Shown: positions 23,994 to 33,811 of the stretch, piece after piece | Numbering within the stretch: position 1 is the first letter of the stretch | How the letters are laid out: each line of letters opens with the position of its first letter | Assembly (NCBI RefSeq): GCF_006351005.1 | Contig: NZ_VENP01000001.1 | Coordinates: forward strand, 1 to 64,000 | Length of the DNA stretch: 64,000 nt | Source: Miniimonas arenae | GTDB lineage: Bacteria; Actinomycetota; Actinomycetes; Actinomycetales; Beutenbergiaceae | Direction: 5' to 3' | The notes under the pieces: model-generated | What the model was told of the DNA's origin: nothing | Databases searched by the model: none | What the model saw: the letters and a program-made list of their open reading frames with translations, nothing else | Made by a program: the position numbers and the translations under genes

Positions 23994-24803
23994 TCAGGCT
24001 GAGGCGGTGCCGGGCGCGGTCCCGGGTCCGCGGTCGGCCCCGGCCAGGGGCAGCCAGGCGAGCACGTCCTGGATGCGCGCGTCCCAGTACCCCCACTCGT
24101 GCTGCCCCGGGCCGAACGACGTGGTCACGTCGATCCCGCGCTCGGCCGCGACGGCGAGGAAGGACTCCTGCATCGGCCACAGGTCGTCCTCGGTGCCGCA
24201 GGCGACCATGAGGGCGGGCAGCGCCGCCGGGTCGGCCTCGCGCAGCAGGTGCAGCAGGTCGGCCCCTGTGCCCTGGACGTCTGCCTCGCCGAACGCGTTC
24301 GTGTAGAAGTCCTCGCGCGCGTCGCGGACGAACGGGTGCGCGATGTCGAGCGCGCCGGACAGCGACGCGGCCGCCGCGAACCGGTCGGGCCGGGCGAGCC
24401 CGAGCCGCATGGCGCCGTAGCCGCCCATCGACAGGCCCGCGACGAACGTGTCCTCGCGCCGGCTCGACACCCGGAACAGCTGCTGGACGATCGCCGGCAG
24501 CTCCTCGCTCACGTAGGTCCAGTACCGCTCACCGTGTGCCATGTCCTGGTAGAAGCTGCGCTCCACGCGTGGCATCACGACGGCGATCCCGTAGTCGGCC
24601 GCGTAGCGCTCGATCGAGGTGCGGCGCAGCCAGATGGTGTCGTCGTCGGAGAGGCCGTGCAGCAGGTAGAGGACGGACGGGTCCGCCGCGGTGCGTGTGC
24701 CGCTCATCCCGATCTGGGCGTTCGTCGCCTGCGGCAGGATCACTGTGAGCGAGGTGCTCATGAGCAGGGACTCGGAGAAGACGTAGGTGTGCGCGAGAGC
24801 CAT
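23994..24803 (-). CDS. alpha/beta-hydrolase esterase (FrmB/tributyrin esterase-like)
   Basis: Serine esterase of the S-formylglutathione hydrolase/EstA group. The oxyanion region is LYLLHGLSDDDTIW, the nucleophile elbow is GLSMGGYG near residue 124, and the C-terminal His lies in PGQHEWGYW. Similar proteins hydrolyse short acyl esters; mycobacterial relatives include mycolyltransferase-like folds, but no signal peptide is seen, so it should be cytoplasmic. The ATG at 24803 is 6 bases after GAGACT. An in-frame ATG at 24821 is possible. Length is 269 aa. Confidence 0.85.
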   Translation of the reverse strand: MALAHTYVFSESLLMSTSLTVILPQATNAQIGMSGTRTAADPSVLYLLHGLSDDDTIWLRRTSIERYAADYGIAVVMPRVERSFYQDMAHGERYWTYVSEELPAIVQQLFRVSSRREDTFVAGLSMGGYGAMRLGLARPDRFAAAASLSGALDIAHPFVRDAREDFYTNAFGEADVQGTGADLLHLLREADPAALPALMVACGTEDDLWPMQESFLAVAAERGIDVTTSFGPGQHEWGYWDARIQDVLAWLPLAGADRGPGTAPGTASA

Positions 24804-24993
24804 GGCCGCAGTCTCGCCCATCCGACCGCGGTGGCGGCACCGAACACGCACCGCAGACGGGTCGAGCACCCGGTCGCGCCGACTCGTCGCCGGACCGCCG
24901 GGCGCGTCTGCGCCGCGATCCGCCGCTACCCGCCCGGCCCGTCCGCCCTGCGACACCGGCGCGCGCCTCGCCGGGTCGTCGAAGCCTGGTTGC

Positions 24994-24999
24994 TAGCGT
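24994..24999 (+). promoter_or_regulatory. -10 candidate for the GerW-like gene
   Basis: TAGCGT lies about 50 nt before the ATG at 25049, with no matching -35. Unlike most units here this mRNA would have a leader with AGGAG 5 bases before the ATG. The rest of the 245-nt gap to the esterase gene shows nothing I recognise. Confidence 0.4.
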
Positions 25000-25048
25000 C
25001 GAGACCAGGTCGTCCTGGCCGGGGCGGCCCCCCTGTTGAGGAGCAGTC

Positions 25049-25795
25049 ATGTCAGCGCAGCCCACGTCCGCCCGCCCGACCTCCCCTCTCGCCGCGCTCA
25101 CCGAGGCGGCCTCGCGCGCGCTCGGCGTCAGCCGGGTGTTCGGCGACCCGATCGAGACCCCCGCGGGCAGCGTGATCCCGGTCGCCACCGTCTTCGGCGG
25201 CCACGGCCTCGGGTTCGGCGAGGGCGACTTCACGGCCGCGGCCGCCGCCGGTGCCGGGGCCGACACCGACGCCGGTGACGGTGCGGCCAGGCCCGCCGGC
25301 TCCTCCCCCAGCGGGTCGGGCGGCGGCGGCGGGTTCGGGGTCGTCGGGTGGCCGGCGGGCGCGTACGTCACGACGAACGGCGAGACGCGGTGGCGCCCCG
25401 CGGTCGACGCCAACCTCGTCATCCTCGGCACGGCCGCGTTCGCCGGTGCCGTGGTGGCGTCCGTCGCGGCGGTCGCCGCGGCCACGGTCGTCACGCGGGG
25501 CGCGACGACGATCGCGACCGCCGGGTTCGCCGCCTTCGCCTCGGCCGCGGGCTCCGCCGCCGGCGCGTTCGGCGCGGCGACCGACCGCGTGAGCCAGGCC
25601 TTCACCTCGGTGGCAGGCTCGGCCGCCGGCGCTTTCGGCACCGCGACCGAGAAGGCCGGCGAGGCGTTCGTGGCCGGGGCCAACGCGGCGGCGCAGGCCG
25701 CGCTCGGCGTGAGCGAGCACGGCGCGCAGGCCCTGCGCGACACCGTGCCGACGACGGCGGAGAAGGTCGCCCACGCGATCGGCCGGCGCCGGTAG
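25049..25795 (+). CDS. GerW/YtfJ-domain protein with Ala-rich tail
   Basis: The N-terminal half resembles the spore-protein YtfJ/GerW domain: VFGDPIETPAGSVIPVATV, a Gly-rich GGHGLGFGEG stretch and GGGGGFGVVGWPAG. Non-sporulating actinobacteria carry this domain too, and its function there is unknown to me. Residues about 130-170 are an Ala/Val-rich hydrophobic stretch that could be a membrane helix. After it comes a near-duplicate segment (GSAAGAFGAATDR, GSAAGAFGTATEK), giving an amphipathic Ala-rich tail. The ATG has AGGAG 5 bases upstream. Length is 248 aa. Confidence 0.65.
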   Translation: MSAQPTSARPTSPLAALTEAASRALGVSRVFGDPIETPAGSVIPVATVFGGHGLGFGEGDFTAAAAAGAGADTDAGDGAARPAGSSPSGSGGGGGFGVVGWPAGAYVTTNGETRWRPAVDANLVILGTAAFAGAVVASVAAVAAATVVTRGATTIATAGFAAFASAAGSAAGAFGAATDRVSQAFTSVAGSAAGAFGTATEKAGEAFVAGANAAAQAALGVSEHGAQALRDTVPTTAEKVAHAIGRRR

Positions 25796-25814
25796 GCGCT
25801 GCGGCTCGCGCCGC

Positions 25815-25848
25815 GGCGCTGCCCCGGCGGCGCTGCCCCGGCGGCGCT
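25815..25848. repeat. 14-bp tandem repeat between convergent genes
   Basis: Two perfect copies of ggcgctgccccggc and a partial third lie just past the GerW-like stop. The 136-nt gap to the SseB-like gene holds nothing else recognisable. The repeat is GC-rich and could contribute to termination, but no clean stem stands out. Confidence 0.7.
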
Positions 25849-25931
25849 CAGCCGGGTCGCCGGAGCAGCGTCCGCGCTCGCACGCGCAGTGCGGGCGCGG
25901 CGTGGGACGCCTGCGCCGTCTGCCGGCCGGG

Positions 25932-26942
25932 TCAGGCCGAGGTGAGCGCCAGCTCGAGGGAGTCCACGCGCTCGGCGACGACGGCGCTCTCGCCGAGCGC
26001 GGTCGCGACCGCCTGCGCCACCCCCTGAACCTGCTCGCGCGACAGCCCGGGCACGACGGCGAGGCTCACCTTGACCTCGGCGCGCGCCCCGGGTGCGACG
26101 GCGGCCGACCGCACGCCGTCGACGCCGCGCACGGTGTCGACGAGCTCGCGCACGACGGTGGGATCGGCCAGCGCTGGGACCCACGCCTCGCGCCGGGCGA
26201 GCGCCCAGACCGCGGGCCGCGGGATCAGCACAGGTGCGGGTGACCCGGCGTCGAGCACGAGCACCCCGCCGGCCTCGTCCACGGCGGCCATCGCGGCCCG
26301 GACCGCCTGGTGCGGCACGGGCCGGGCGTCACGGCGCCATGCGGTGAGCGCCGCGACCGAGGAGAACACGGGCAGCGCCTCGCGGCCGTCCGGCGTGCGC
26401 ACGGTGACCATCGACGCCGAGGCGTGCCGGTCGCCGTCGTGCGCCTCGCCGTGCTCGTGCCCCGCGCCCGGGTGAGCGTCGTGTCGATGGTGCGCGCCGC
26501 CGTCGTGCGCCACGCCGTGGTGCGCGCCGTGCTGATCGTGCGCGCCGCCGTCGTGCGCTGCGTCCTGATCCGCTCCGCTGCCGGTCGGCACGCCGGGGCG
26601 CGAGTACGTGCGCCGCTCGCGGTGACCGGTCAGGCGTTCGCGGACGTCGCCGTCGTGCGCGGTCTCCTCGTGCGCGACGACCGGCACGAGCACGCGGGCG
26701 CTCGCGAGGGCCGCGACGACCGCGCGCAGCCGCTTCGAGCCGGCCACGGCGCCGGCTTCGGGGCCCGCTCCGGGGCCCGCTCCGGCGTCTGCCTCCGGGT
26801 CGGCCTGGTCGACCGGGACCGCGAGCGCGGCCGCGAGCTCGGGCGGGCAGGTGCCGTCGTCGCCGGCGAAGGCGGAGACGGGCGGCAGCTCACGGGGCGC
26901 GCGCTGCTCCCCCGTGCGCGGGAGGAAGTCCGAGATCGGCAT
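25932..26942 (-). CDS. SseB-like protein with His-rich insertion
   Basis: A 336-aa protein that resembles SseB N-terminal-domain proteins: KRLRAVVAALASARVLVPVV, a PVFSSVAALTAWR segment with ARPVPHQAVRAAM, and AGGVLVLDAGSPAPVLIPRPAVWAL. Between the first two blocks (about residues 118-178) is an insertion very rich in His, Asp, Gly and Ala, with about 20 His residues (for example HDQHGAHHGVAHDGG). This could bind metal, but that is inference. The ATG at 26942 follows the priA stop by 7 nt with no clear ribosome site. SseB-like genes beside hisA are common in actinobacteria; the role is unknown. Confidence 0.7.
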   Translation of the reverse strand: MPISDFLPRTGEQRAPRELPPVSAFAGDDGTCPPELAAALAVPVDQADPEADAGAGPGAGPEAGAVAGSKRLRAVVAALASARVLVPVVAHEETAHDGDVRERLTGHRERRTYSRPGVPTGSGADQDAAHDGGAHDQHGAHHGVAHDGGAHHRHDAHPGAGHEHGEAHDGDRHASASMVTVRTPDGREALPVFSSVAALTAWRRDARPVPHQAVRAAMAAVDEAGGVLVLDAGSPAPVLIPRPAVWALARREAWVPALADPTVVRELVDTVRGVDGVRSAAVAPGARAEVKVSLAVVPGLSREQVQGVAQAVATALGESAVVAERVDSLELALTSA

Positions 26943-26949
26943 CGCGGGC

Positions 26950-27702
26950 TCAGGCGCGTCCGGCGACGTCGAGCGCCTCGTCGATCGTGAAGGCGCCCGA
27001 GTACAGCGCCGTGCCGACGATCGCCCCCTCCACGCCCTCGGCCACCAGCGTGCGCAGCACGCGCAGGTCCTCGAGCGTCGAGATCCCGCCCGAGGCGATC
27101 ACGGGTGAGGAGGTGCGCGCGCACACGTGTCGCAGCAGGTCGAGGTTCGGGCCGCGCAGCGTGCCGTCCTTCGTCACGTCCGTGACGACGTAGCGCGCGC
27201 AGCCGGCGGCCTCGAGCTGGTCGAGCACGTCGTCGAGCTCACCGCCCTCCTGGGTCCAGCCGCGCGCCGCGAGGCGCGACCCGCGCACGTCGAGCCCGAT
27301 CGCGATCCGGTCGCCGTGCTCGGCGATCACCCGGGCGGTCCAGTCGGGGTCCTCCAGGGCGGCCGTGCCGATGTTCACGCGACGCACGCCCGTGGCGAGC
27401 GCGCGGGTCAGCGACGCGTCGTCCCGGATGCCGCCGGACAGCTCCACCTGGATCCGGCCGCTCACCCGCTCGACGATCGAGGCCAGCAGCTCGTGGTTCG
27501 ATCCCCGGCCGAACGCCGCGTCGAGGTCCACGAGGTGCAGCCACGGCGCGCCCGCGTCCACCCAGCGCAGCGCCGCGTCGTACGGGTCGCCGTACTGCCC
27601 GCCCGAGCCGGCCACGCCCTGGACGAGCTGGACGGCCTGGCCCTCCGTCACGTCGACGGCGGGCAGCAGCTGGAGCACGGGGAGCTCGGCGGGGGCGGTC
27701 AT
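26950..27702 (-). CDS. priA: phosphoribosyl isomerase A (HisA/PriA)
   Basis: Beta-alpha barrel that isomerises ProFAR in histidine synthesis; in many actinobacteria it also does the TrpF step. The N-terminal catalytic Asp lies in [13 protein letters not shown] and the second in [13 protein letters not shown]. Phosphate-binding strands are GGIRDDASL and [12 protein letters not shown]. Bifunctionality is inferred from lineage; I did not check for a separate trpF. Length (250 aa) is normal. The ATG at 27702 has GGAGAG about 10 bases upstream. It follows hisH after a 137-nt gap that holds a hairpin. hisF is not adjacent. Confidence 0.92.
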   Translation of the reverse strand: MTAPAELPVLQLLPAVDVTEGQAVQLVQGVAGSGGQYGDPYDAALRWVDAGAPWLHLVDLDAAFGRGSNHELLASIVERVSGRIQVELSGGIRDDASLTRALATGVRRVNIGTAALEDPDWTARVIAEHGDRIAIGLDVRGSRLAARGWTQEGGELDDVLDQLEAAGCARYVVTDVTKDGTLRGPNLDLLRHVCARTSSPVIASGGISTLEDLRVLRTLVAEGVEGAIVGTALYSGAFTIDEALDVAGRA

Positions 27703-27788
27703 GCGGGTTCACTCTCCAGGGAAGGTCGCGGCGCACGTGCCGCGGACGGGGGTCGGACGAGTCGGGTCGGGGTCGGATCAGGTCGGAC

Positions 27789-27806
27789 GACGGCGCGCGC
27801 GCCGTC
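27789..27806 (-). terminator. hairpin between hisH and priA
   Basis: An 18-bp perfect palindrome (gacggcgcg and its complement, essentially no loop) lies in the 137-nt gap after hisH. It may end or attenuate the hisCB-hisH transcript. No U tract is present and the palindrome could also be a protein site. Confidence 0.4.
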
Positions 27807-27839
27807 CCGAGGGAACGTGCCGCCGGCGGTGCCCAGCGG

Positions 27840-28568
27840 TCACAGCGCCTGGACCCAGTTGCGCAGCAGCCGCGCGCCGGCGTCACCGGACTTCTCGGGG
27901 TGGAACTGGGTGGCGGACAGCGGGCCGTTCTCGACGGCGGCGACGAACGGGCTGCCGTGCTCGGCCCACGTGACCAGCGGCGGCGAGAGCGGCGTCTCAC
28001 CCGCCGCGGCGAGCGCGGCGGCCGGGTCGGTCTGCACGCCGTAGGAGTGGACGAAGTAGAACCGCTCGTGCTCGACGCCCTCGAACAGCACCGACCCCTC
28101 GGGCACGCGCACCGGGGACCACCCCATGTGCGGCACGATCGGCGCGTCGAGCCGGTCCACGCTGCCGGGCCACTGGCCCAGGCCGTCGGTGCGCTCGCCG
28201 TGCTCGACCCCCTCGGTGAAGAGGATCTGCAGGCCCACGCAGATGCCGAGCACGGGTCGCCCGCCGGCGAGCCGACGCTCGATGAGCTGGTCGCCGCGCA
28301 CCGCGAGCAGCTGCTCCATCACGGCGCGGAACGCACCGACGCCGGGGACGACGAGCCCGTCGGCGGCCGCGACCGCGCGGGGGCTCGAGGTGAGCGTGAC
28401 GTCCGCGCCCGCTCGCTCGAGGGCGCGCACGGCCGAGTGGGTGTTGCCCGAGCCGTAGTCCAGGACGACGACGCTGGGACGCGGGCCCGGTGTCTCCACC
28501 GGCAGCTCGGTCGCCCGTGCCGGCTGCGTCGCCCGTGCCGGCTCGTTCGCACCGGTCGCCGCGGTCAC
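27840..28568 (-). CDS. hisH: imidazole glycerol phosphate synthase subunit HisH
   Basis: Glutamine amidotransferase subunit that feeds ammonia to HisF. The nucleophile is in LGICVGLQ near residue 111 and the His-Glu pair in QFHPEKS near residue 222, so the triad is complete. The GTG at 28568 overlaps the upstream gene by 4 nt. The first ~28 residues are a Pro/Ala/Arg/Thr stretch with a repeated PARAT motif before [10 protein letters not shown], where the family normally starts. Length is 242 aa. hisF is not in the window. Confidence 0.95.
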   Translation of the reverse strand: MTAATGANEPARATQPARATELPVETPGPRPSVVVLDYGSGNTHSAVRALERAGADVTLTSSPRAVAAADGLVVPGVGAFRAVMEQLLAVRGDQLIERRLAGGRPVLGICVGLQILFTEGVEHGERTDGLGQWPGSVDRLDAPIVPHMGWSPVRVPEGSVLFEGVEHERFYFVHSYGVQTDPAAALAAAGETPLSPPLVTWAEHGSPFVAAVENGPLSATQFHPEKSGDAGARLLRNWVQAL

Positions 28569-29347
28569 GCGTCGTCACCGCCCTTGCGGCGTCGGCCGAA
28601 GAACGAGCGGCCCGCGGGCTTGGCGAGGTCGGCCGAGCTGACGTAGCCCGGCACCTCGGGCGCCTGCACCAGGCCGATGAGGAGTCGCTCGGCCACCTGG
28701 TCCGCCTGCGCGAGCACGAGTCCCGGCGGCGGCTCGTCCGCCACCTGACCCCCGCGGTAGCGCCGGGCCTTGACCTGGCCGGCGATCTCGCCGTCGACCT
28801 CGTCGACGCGCGCCGCGAGCAGCACCACCTCCGAGCGCGTCGCGACCGACAGCGCCGCACCGAGCGCCTCGGCCTCGCGCGGGATGCCGCTGAGCGCCTC
28901 GGCGGGGTCGACGTCGGCCGCGGCCTGCTCGACGTAGCGCACCGCGAGCGCGCCGCGTGCCGAGGGCACCACGGCGGCCTCGATGCCCGTCAGGGCGAGC
29001 ACACCGGCGAGCACCTTGGCCTGACGCACGGACGTGAGCACGACGGCGGTGGTGCGGACGATCGGGTCCGCGGCCTCTCCCTCGGCCGGGCCCGCGTCGG
29101 CCGCGGCAGCGGTCCCGCCGTCGCGCAGGTCGGCTCTGCCCGCGGCGTCCGCCCCCTCCGACGGCGCCGCGGCCGGAGCGCTCGCCGCTCGCGGCTCGAC
29201 CCCCGCGGGCGGCGACCCGGCCGCGGACGCCTGGTCCGCCGTCGTGCCCTCGGTGTCGCCGAGGAGCGCGGACAGGTCGTCGGGGATGACGACGTCGTCG
29301 GGCCAGTCGGGCAGGTCGTCCCGCGGGTCGCCGGGCTCGCGCGTCAC
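28565..29347 (-). CDS. unknown protein embedded in the his operon
   Basis: A 260-aa protein with no family I recognise. Residues 1-90 are Pro/Ala/Glu-rich and acidic. From about residue 95 it has alternating strand- and helix-like segments ([34 protein letters not shown]) and ends in a basic FFGRRRKGG tail. There is no signal peptide or clear membrane segment. The start overlaps hisB and the stop overlaps hisH, both by 4 nt, so it is firmly coupled to histidine genes. The repeated [20 protein letters not shown] segment suggests a small-domain fold, but function is not inferable. Confidence 0.75.
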   Translation of the reverse strand: MTREPGDPRDDLPDWPDDVVIPDDLSALLGDTEGTTADQASAAGSPPAGVEPRAASAPAAAPSEGADAAGRADLRDGGTAAAADAGPAEGEAADPIVRTTAVVLTSVRQAKVLAGVLALTGIEAAVVPSARGALAVRYVEQAAADVDPAEALSGIPREAEALGAALSVATRSEVVLLAARVDEVDGEIAGQVKARRYRGGQVADEPPPGLVLAQADQVAERLLIGLVQAPEVPGYVSSADLAKPAGRSFFGRRRKGGDDA

Positions 29348-29952
29348 AGCGCACCCTTGGTCGAGGGCACGCCGACCACGCGCTCGTCCGGCGCGACCGC
29401 CGCCCGCAGCGCCCGGGCCAGCGCCTTGAACTGGGCCTCGACGATGTGGTGCGGGTCGCGTCCGGCGAGCACGCGCACGTGCAGGCAGATGCCGGCGTGC
29501 AGCGCGAGGGACTCCAGCACGTGCCGCGTGAGCGAGCCCGTGAAGTGGCCACCGATGAGGTGGTACTCCTGGCCCTCGGGCTCACCCGAGTGCACGCAGT
29601 AGGGGCGCCCGGAGATGTCCACGACGGCGAGCGCGAGCGCCTCGTCCAGCGGCACCGTGGCGTCGCCGAAGCGGGCGATCCCGGTCTTGTCGCCGAGCGC
29701 CTCGCGCATCGCCTCGCCCAGCACGATCGCGGTGTCCTCGACCGTGTGGTGCACGTCGATGTGGGTGTCGCCGCTGGCCCGCACCGTGAGGTCGAACCGC
29801 GCGTGCGTGCCGAGGGCTGTGAGCATGTGGTCCCAGAAGCCGACCGTGGTGTCGACGTCGACCACGCCGCTGCCGTCCAGGTCCAGCTCGACCAGGACGG
29901 TGGACTCCTTGGTCGTCCGCTCGATGCGGGCGTACCGCCGTCGTTCGCTCAT
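29344..29952 (-). CDS. hisB: imidazoleglycerol-phosphate dehydratase
   Basis: Dehydrates IGP to imidazole acetol phosphate, using Mn. Both metal motifs are present: [19 protein letters not shown] with HH and E ligands, and [25 protein letters not shown]. The enzyme is monofunctional (no phosphatase domain). Length is 202 aa. The ATG at 29952 overlaps the hisC stop by 4 nt. Confidence 0.97.
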   Translation of the reverse strand: MSERRRYARIERTTKESTVLVELDLDGSGVVDVDTTVGFWDHMLTALGTHARFDLTVRASGDTHIDVHHTVEDTAIVLGEAMREALGDKTGIARFGDATVPLDEALALAVVDISGRPYCVHSGEPEGQEYHLIGGHFTGSLTRHVLESLALHAGICLHVRVLAGRDPHHIVEAQFKALARALRAAVAPDERVVGVPSTKGAL

Positions 29953-31112
29953 GCCTCTCGTCCCTCTCCCGGCCCGCGCAGCACGTCCGCGAGCGCCTCG
30001 CAGAACGTCCGGGTCTCCTCCGGGGTGCCGACCGACACCCGCAGCCAGCCCGGCGGGCCGACCTCCCGGATGAGCACGCCGCGGTCCAGCAGCTGCTGCC
30101 AGACCTCGTGCCGCGCCTCAAACGTACCGAACAGGACGAAGTTGGCGTCGCTCGGGACCACCTGCAGCCCCTGTGCGGCGAGCCACGCGACGAGGCCGTC
30201 CCGCTCCTCGCGCAGCGATGCGACCTGGGCCATGAGCGCGTCGGTGTGCGCGAGCGCCGCGAGCGCGACCGCCTGCGTCACCGCCGAGAGGTGGTAGGGC
30301 AGGCGCACCACGCGCAGCGCGTCGACGAGGGCGGGCGCGGCGGCCAGGTAGCCGAGCCGCGCTCCGGCCATGCCGAACGCCTTGGACATCGTCCGCGTCA
30401 CCGCGAGGTGGGGGTGCTCGGCGAGCAGCGTGAGGGCGCTCGGGGTGCCGGCGCGGCGGAACTCGGCGTACGCCTCGTCCACCACGACGACGCTCGCGGT
30501 GGGCGCGCCGTCGGGCCCGTCCGGGCCCGTGGTGCGGGCGGCGGCGAGCAGCGTGCGCACGGTCTCGAGCGGCAGCGCGGTCCCGGTGGGGTTGTTCGGA
30601 CTGGGCAGGAGCACGACGGCGGGACGCACCTCGCGCAGGAGGCGCACCGCCGCGTCGGGGTCGAGCGTGAAGTCCTCCTCGCGGCGGCCCGCGACCCAGC
30701 CGGTGTTCGTGTCCCGGGCGTACTCGGGGTACATGGAGTAGGTCGGCGCAAAGCTCAGGGCCGTGCGGCCCGGGCCGCCGAACGCCTGCAGCAGGTGCAG
30801 CATGACCTCGTTCGACCCGTTCGCGGCCCAGAGGTGGTCGGCGTCCAGGCCCGTCACGCCGGCCTCGCGCGCCAGGTACGCGGCGAGCGCGGTGCGCAGT
30901 GTGCGGAACTCGCGGTCCGGGTACCGGTTGAGGCCGCGGGCGGCGTCGGCGACGGCGGCGGCGATGCTCGCGACGACCTCCTCGCTCGGCGGGTACGGGT
31001 TCTCGTTGACGTTGAGGAGCACCGGGACGTCCAGCTGCGGGGCGCCGTAGGGCACCTCGTCCGCGAGCTCGGGACGGACGGGCAGCACGCAGCCCGTGGT
31101 CGAGGGGGTCAC
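29949..31112 (-). CDS. hisC: histidinol-phosphate aminotransferase
   Basis: PLP enzyme converting imidazole acetol phosphate to histidinol phosphate. It has [11 protein letters not shown] at the N terminus, SPNNPTG for cofactor contacts, and [15 protein letters not shown] with the Schiff-base Lys near residue 245. The GTG at 31112 lies 7 bases after a TAGACT -10, with no ribosome site, so this operon starts leaderless. Length is 387 aa. It is separated from hisD by recQ and pspC; in many actinobacteria hisD and hisC are adjacent. Confidence 0.96.
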   Translation of the reverse strand: MTPSTTGCVLPVRPELADEVPYGAPQLDVPVLLNVNENPYPPSEEVVASIAAAVADAARGLNRYPDREFRTLRTALAAYLAREAGVTGLDADHLWAANGSNEVMLHLLQAFGGPGRTALSFAPTYSMYPEYARDTNTGWVAGRREEDFTLDPDAAVRLLREVRPAVVLLPSPNNPTGTALPLETVRTLLAAARTTGPDGPDGAPTASVVVVDEAYAEFRRAGTPSALTLLAEHPHLAVTRTMSKAFGMAGARLGYLAAAPALVDALRVVRLPYHLSAVTQAVALAALAHTDALMAQVASLREERDGLVAWLAAQGLQVVPSDANFVLFGTFEARHEVWQQLLDRGVLIREVGPPGWLRVSVGTPEETRTFCEALADVLRGPGEGREA

Positions 31113-31119
31113 GGGGGCA

Positions 31120-31125
31120 AGTCTA
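31120..31125 (-). promoter_or_regulatory. -10 element, leaderless hisC operon
   Basis: TAGACT on the minus strand, 7 bases before the hisC GTG at 31112. The identical hexamer lies before hisD (35633-35638), so the split his genes share promoter type. Confidence 0.65.
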
Positions 31126-31188
31126 GGAGCCTGTGGACGACGGCACTCGGCGAGCTCCTCCGGGTCCGTCCTTGTCGGCGCCGGGACG

Positions 31189-31194
31189 TAGCGT
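31189..31194 (+). promoter_or_regulatory. -10 element, leaderless recQ
   Basis: TAGCGT followed by 7 bases and the ATG at 31202. It is divergent from the hisC promoter, about 64 nt away. Confidence 0.6.
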
Positions 31195-31201
31195 TCCTCG
31201 C

Positions 31202-33790
31202 ATGCCGATCTCTCCCGACTCCACCGGCGGGCTCGACGCCTCCGACCGGCTCGAGGTCCCGCTTGACGAACCGCCGTACGACCCGGAGTACGACGCCGCC
31301 CCGCCGGACCTGGCGGACTGGGGCGGCGCCGGTGGCCCGGCGGCGCCGTCGACCACGCCGCGTGGCCCGGCGCGGTCCCCGCGCAGCGGCGGACGAACCA
31401 CCGGCCCGACGGCGCAGCGCACCGGTGACCGGACGCCTCGCCCGGCCGCTCAGCACACCGGCGACCGGTCGGTGGCTCCGACCGGCGACGCGTCCGCGAC
31501 GCCGCCGGCGCGCACCGAAGTCCGCGCCGTCGACGTCACCGACGTCGACTCCCCCGAGCTGCGGGAGGAGGCGCAGGCGGCGCTGCGGGCGCTCGTCGGT
31601 CGGGACGACGCGGCGCTGCGGGAGGACCAGTGGCGCGCCGTGCACGCGCTGGTCGCGGAGCGCCGGCGAGCGCTGGTCGTGCAGCGCACCGGGTGGGGCA
31701 AGTCGGCGGTCTACTTCGTGGCCACCGCGCTGCTGCGCGCCCGCGGCGCCGGCCCCACCGTCATCGTCTCGCCGCTGCTGGCGCTCATGCGGGACCAGGT
31801 CGCGGCCGCCGCCCGGGCCGGGATCCGGGCGGAGACGATCAACTCCGCGAACGTCACCGAGTGGCAGTCGGTGCACGCCGCGATCGCCGCCGGTGACGTC
31901 GACGTGCTGCTGTGCTCGCCCGAGCGCCTCAACAACCCCGGGTTCCGTGCCGAGGTGCTGCCGCGCCTGGCCGCCGAGGCGGGGCTCGTCGTCGTGGACG
32001 AGGCGCACTGCGTCTCGGACTGGGGGCACGACTTCCGGCCGGACTACCGACGCATCCGCACGCTGCTTGCCGACCTGCCCGCGGGTACGCCGGTGCTCGC
32101 GACCACGGCGACGGCGAACGCCCGGGTGAGCGCCGACGTCGCCGAGCAGCTCGGGGTCTCGGCGGACACGGCCGGCGGAAGCGGCGTCGGCACGGGCGCG
32201 GGCATGGGCATGGGCATGGGCGCGGGCGGCGGGAACGGGCCGGACGCGGCGACCGCACCGCACGAGGACGTGCTCGTGCTGCGCGGCTCGCTGGACCGCG
32301 AGTCGCTGCGGCTCGCGGTGCTCCCGCGCGCCGACTCGGCGGTGCGCGTCACGTGGCTCGAGGGCTACCTGCGCGAGGCGGCCGCGGCGGGCAGCGGCTC
32401 CGGCATCGTCTACTGCCTCACCGTGGCGGCCGCCGAGGAGGTCGCGAGCCGGCTGCGCGCGGCCGGTCACGAGGTCGCGGCCTACACCGGACGCACCGAT
32501 CCGGCCGAGCGCGAGCAGCTCGAGGCGGACCTCCTGGCCAACCGGGTGACGGCGCTCGTCGCGACGTCGGCCCTGGGCATGGGGTTCGACAAGCCGGACC
32601 TCGGGTTCGTCGTGCACCTCGGCGCACCCGGCTCGCCGATCGCCTACTACCAGCAGATCGGACGCGCCGGCCGCGGGGTGGCTCGAGCCGACGTCGTCCT
32701 CGAGCCCGGTCCCGAGGACGCCGCGATCTGGGCCTACTTCGGCTCACTCGCGTTCCCGGCGGAGGAGACGGTGCGCACGGTGCTGGACGCGCTCGAGCAC
32801 GCGCCGGACCGCACGGCCTCGACCGCGCGGCTCGAGACCGAGGTCGACCTGCGGCGCTCCCGCCTGGAGATGATGCTGTCCGTGCTCGACGTCGACGGCG
32901 CCGTGGAGAAGGTGCGCGGCGGGTGGCGGGCCACGGGGCGGCCGTGGACGTACGACGCCGAGCGGTACGCCCGGGTGGCCAGGGCGCGCGAGGACGAGCA
33001 GGCCGCGATGCTCGCCTACGAGCGGCTTGCCGGTTCCGACGCCTGCCGGCTGGGGTTCCTGCGAGCGCAGCTCGACGACCCCGACCTCACGCCCGGGTGG
33101 CGGTGCGGCCGGTGCGACCTGTGCGCCGGGGCGTGGTTCGCGCCGCTGCCGGACGCCGCCGCGGTCGAGGAGGTGCGGGTCGCGCTCGCCCGGGCCGGCG
33201 TCGAGGTCGTCCCGCGGCGGCAGTGGCCGACCGGCATGGCGACGCTCGGCGTCCCGCTCGCCGGGCGGATCGCCGTCGAGGAGCGCGCCGAGGCCGGGTC
33301 GGCCGTGGCGCGGCTCGACGGCGTGGGCCTGTCCGCGGCGGTGCGCGACGCCGTCGGGCCGGGCGCGGGTGACGGACCCGTCCCGGCCGACCTGCGCCCC
33401 GCGGTGCGCTCGCTGCTCGAGCGGCTCGTGGCCGAGCGGACGAAGATCGACGGCGTGGTCCTCGTCGACTCGACGACCCGGCCGCAGCTCGTGGACCACC
33501 TGGCCAAGGGTGCCGCGCACGTGCTGGGCGTCCCGGTCGTCGGGCGGTTCGTCGCTCGGGGCGACGCCCCGCCCACCCGCCACGACGTGAACTCGGCGCA
33601 GCGGCTCGCCGCGGTCCAGCAGCGGTTGGAGCTGGACCTGTCACCTGCGGCCGCGGCGGGCCTGCCGGGCCGGTCGGTGCTGCTGGTCGACGAGTACACC
33701 GACTCCGGCTGGACGCTCACGCTCGCGGCGCGCCTGCTCCGGCTCGCCGGTGCCCGGGCCGTCCACCCGTTCGTGCTGGGCGTGCGCTGA
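31202..33790 (+). CDS. recQ: RecQ-type helicase with C-terminal PRTase-like domain
   Basis: ATP-dependent 3'-5' DNA helicase of the RecQ family, 862 aa. Walker A is [11 protein letters not shown] near residue 163; motif II is [21 protein letters not shown] near 265; the second RecA domain has [20 protein letters not shown] and QQIGRAGRG; zinc Cys residues sit in [12 protein letters not shown] near 637. The usual HRDC domain is not evident. The last ~180 residues read like a phosphoribosyltransferase fold: [11 protein letters not shown], then [21 protein letters not shown] near 825. An N-terminal ~125 residues and a [10 protein letters not shown] loop are low-complexity. The ATG at 31202 is leaderless. 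Confidence 0.88.
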   Translation: MPISPDSTGGLDASDRLEVPLDEPPYDPEYDAAPPDLADWGGAGGPAAPSTTPRGPARSPRSGGRTTGPTAQRTGDRTPRPAAQHTGDRSVAPTGDASATPPARTEVRAVDVTDVDSPELREEAQAALRALVGRDDAALREDQWRAVHALVAERRRALVVQRTGWGKSAVYFVATALLRARGAGPTVIVSPLLALMRDQVAAAARAGIRAETINSANVTEWQSVHAAIAAGDVDVLLCSPERLNNPGFRAEVLPRLAAEAGLVVVDEAHCVSDWGHDFRPDYRRIRTLLADLPAGTPVLATTATANARVSADVAEQLGVSADTAGGSGVGTGAGMGMGMGAGGGNGPDAATAPHEDVLVLRGSLDRESLRLAVLPRADSAVRVTWLEGYLREAAAAGSGSGIVYCLTVAAAEEVASRLRAAGHEVAAYTGRTDPAEREQLEADLLANRVTALVATSALGMGFDKPDLGFVVHLGAPGSPIAYYQQIGRAGRGVARADVVLEPGPEDAAIWAYFGSLAFPAEETVRTVLDALEHAPDRTASTARLETEVDLRRSRLEMMLSVLDVDGAVEKVRGGWRATGRPWTYDAERYARVARAREDEQAAMLAYERLAGSDACRLGFLRAQLDDPDLTPGWRCGRCDLCAGAWFAPLPDAAAVEEVRVALARAGVEVVPRRQWPTGMATLGVPLAGRIAVEERAEAGSAVARLDGVGLSAAVRDAVGPGAGDGPVPADLRPAVRSLLERLVAERTKIDGVVLVDSTTRPQLVDHLAKGAAHVLGVPVVGRFVARGDAPPTRHDVNSAQRLAAVQQRLELDLSPAAAAGLPGRSVLLVDEYTDSGWTLTLAARLLRLAGARAVHPFVLGVR

Positions 33791-33811
33791 CCTCGACGAC
33801 GGCCGAGGGCA

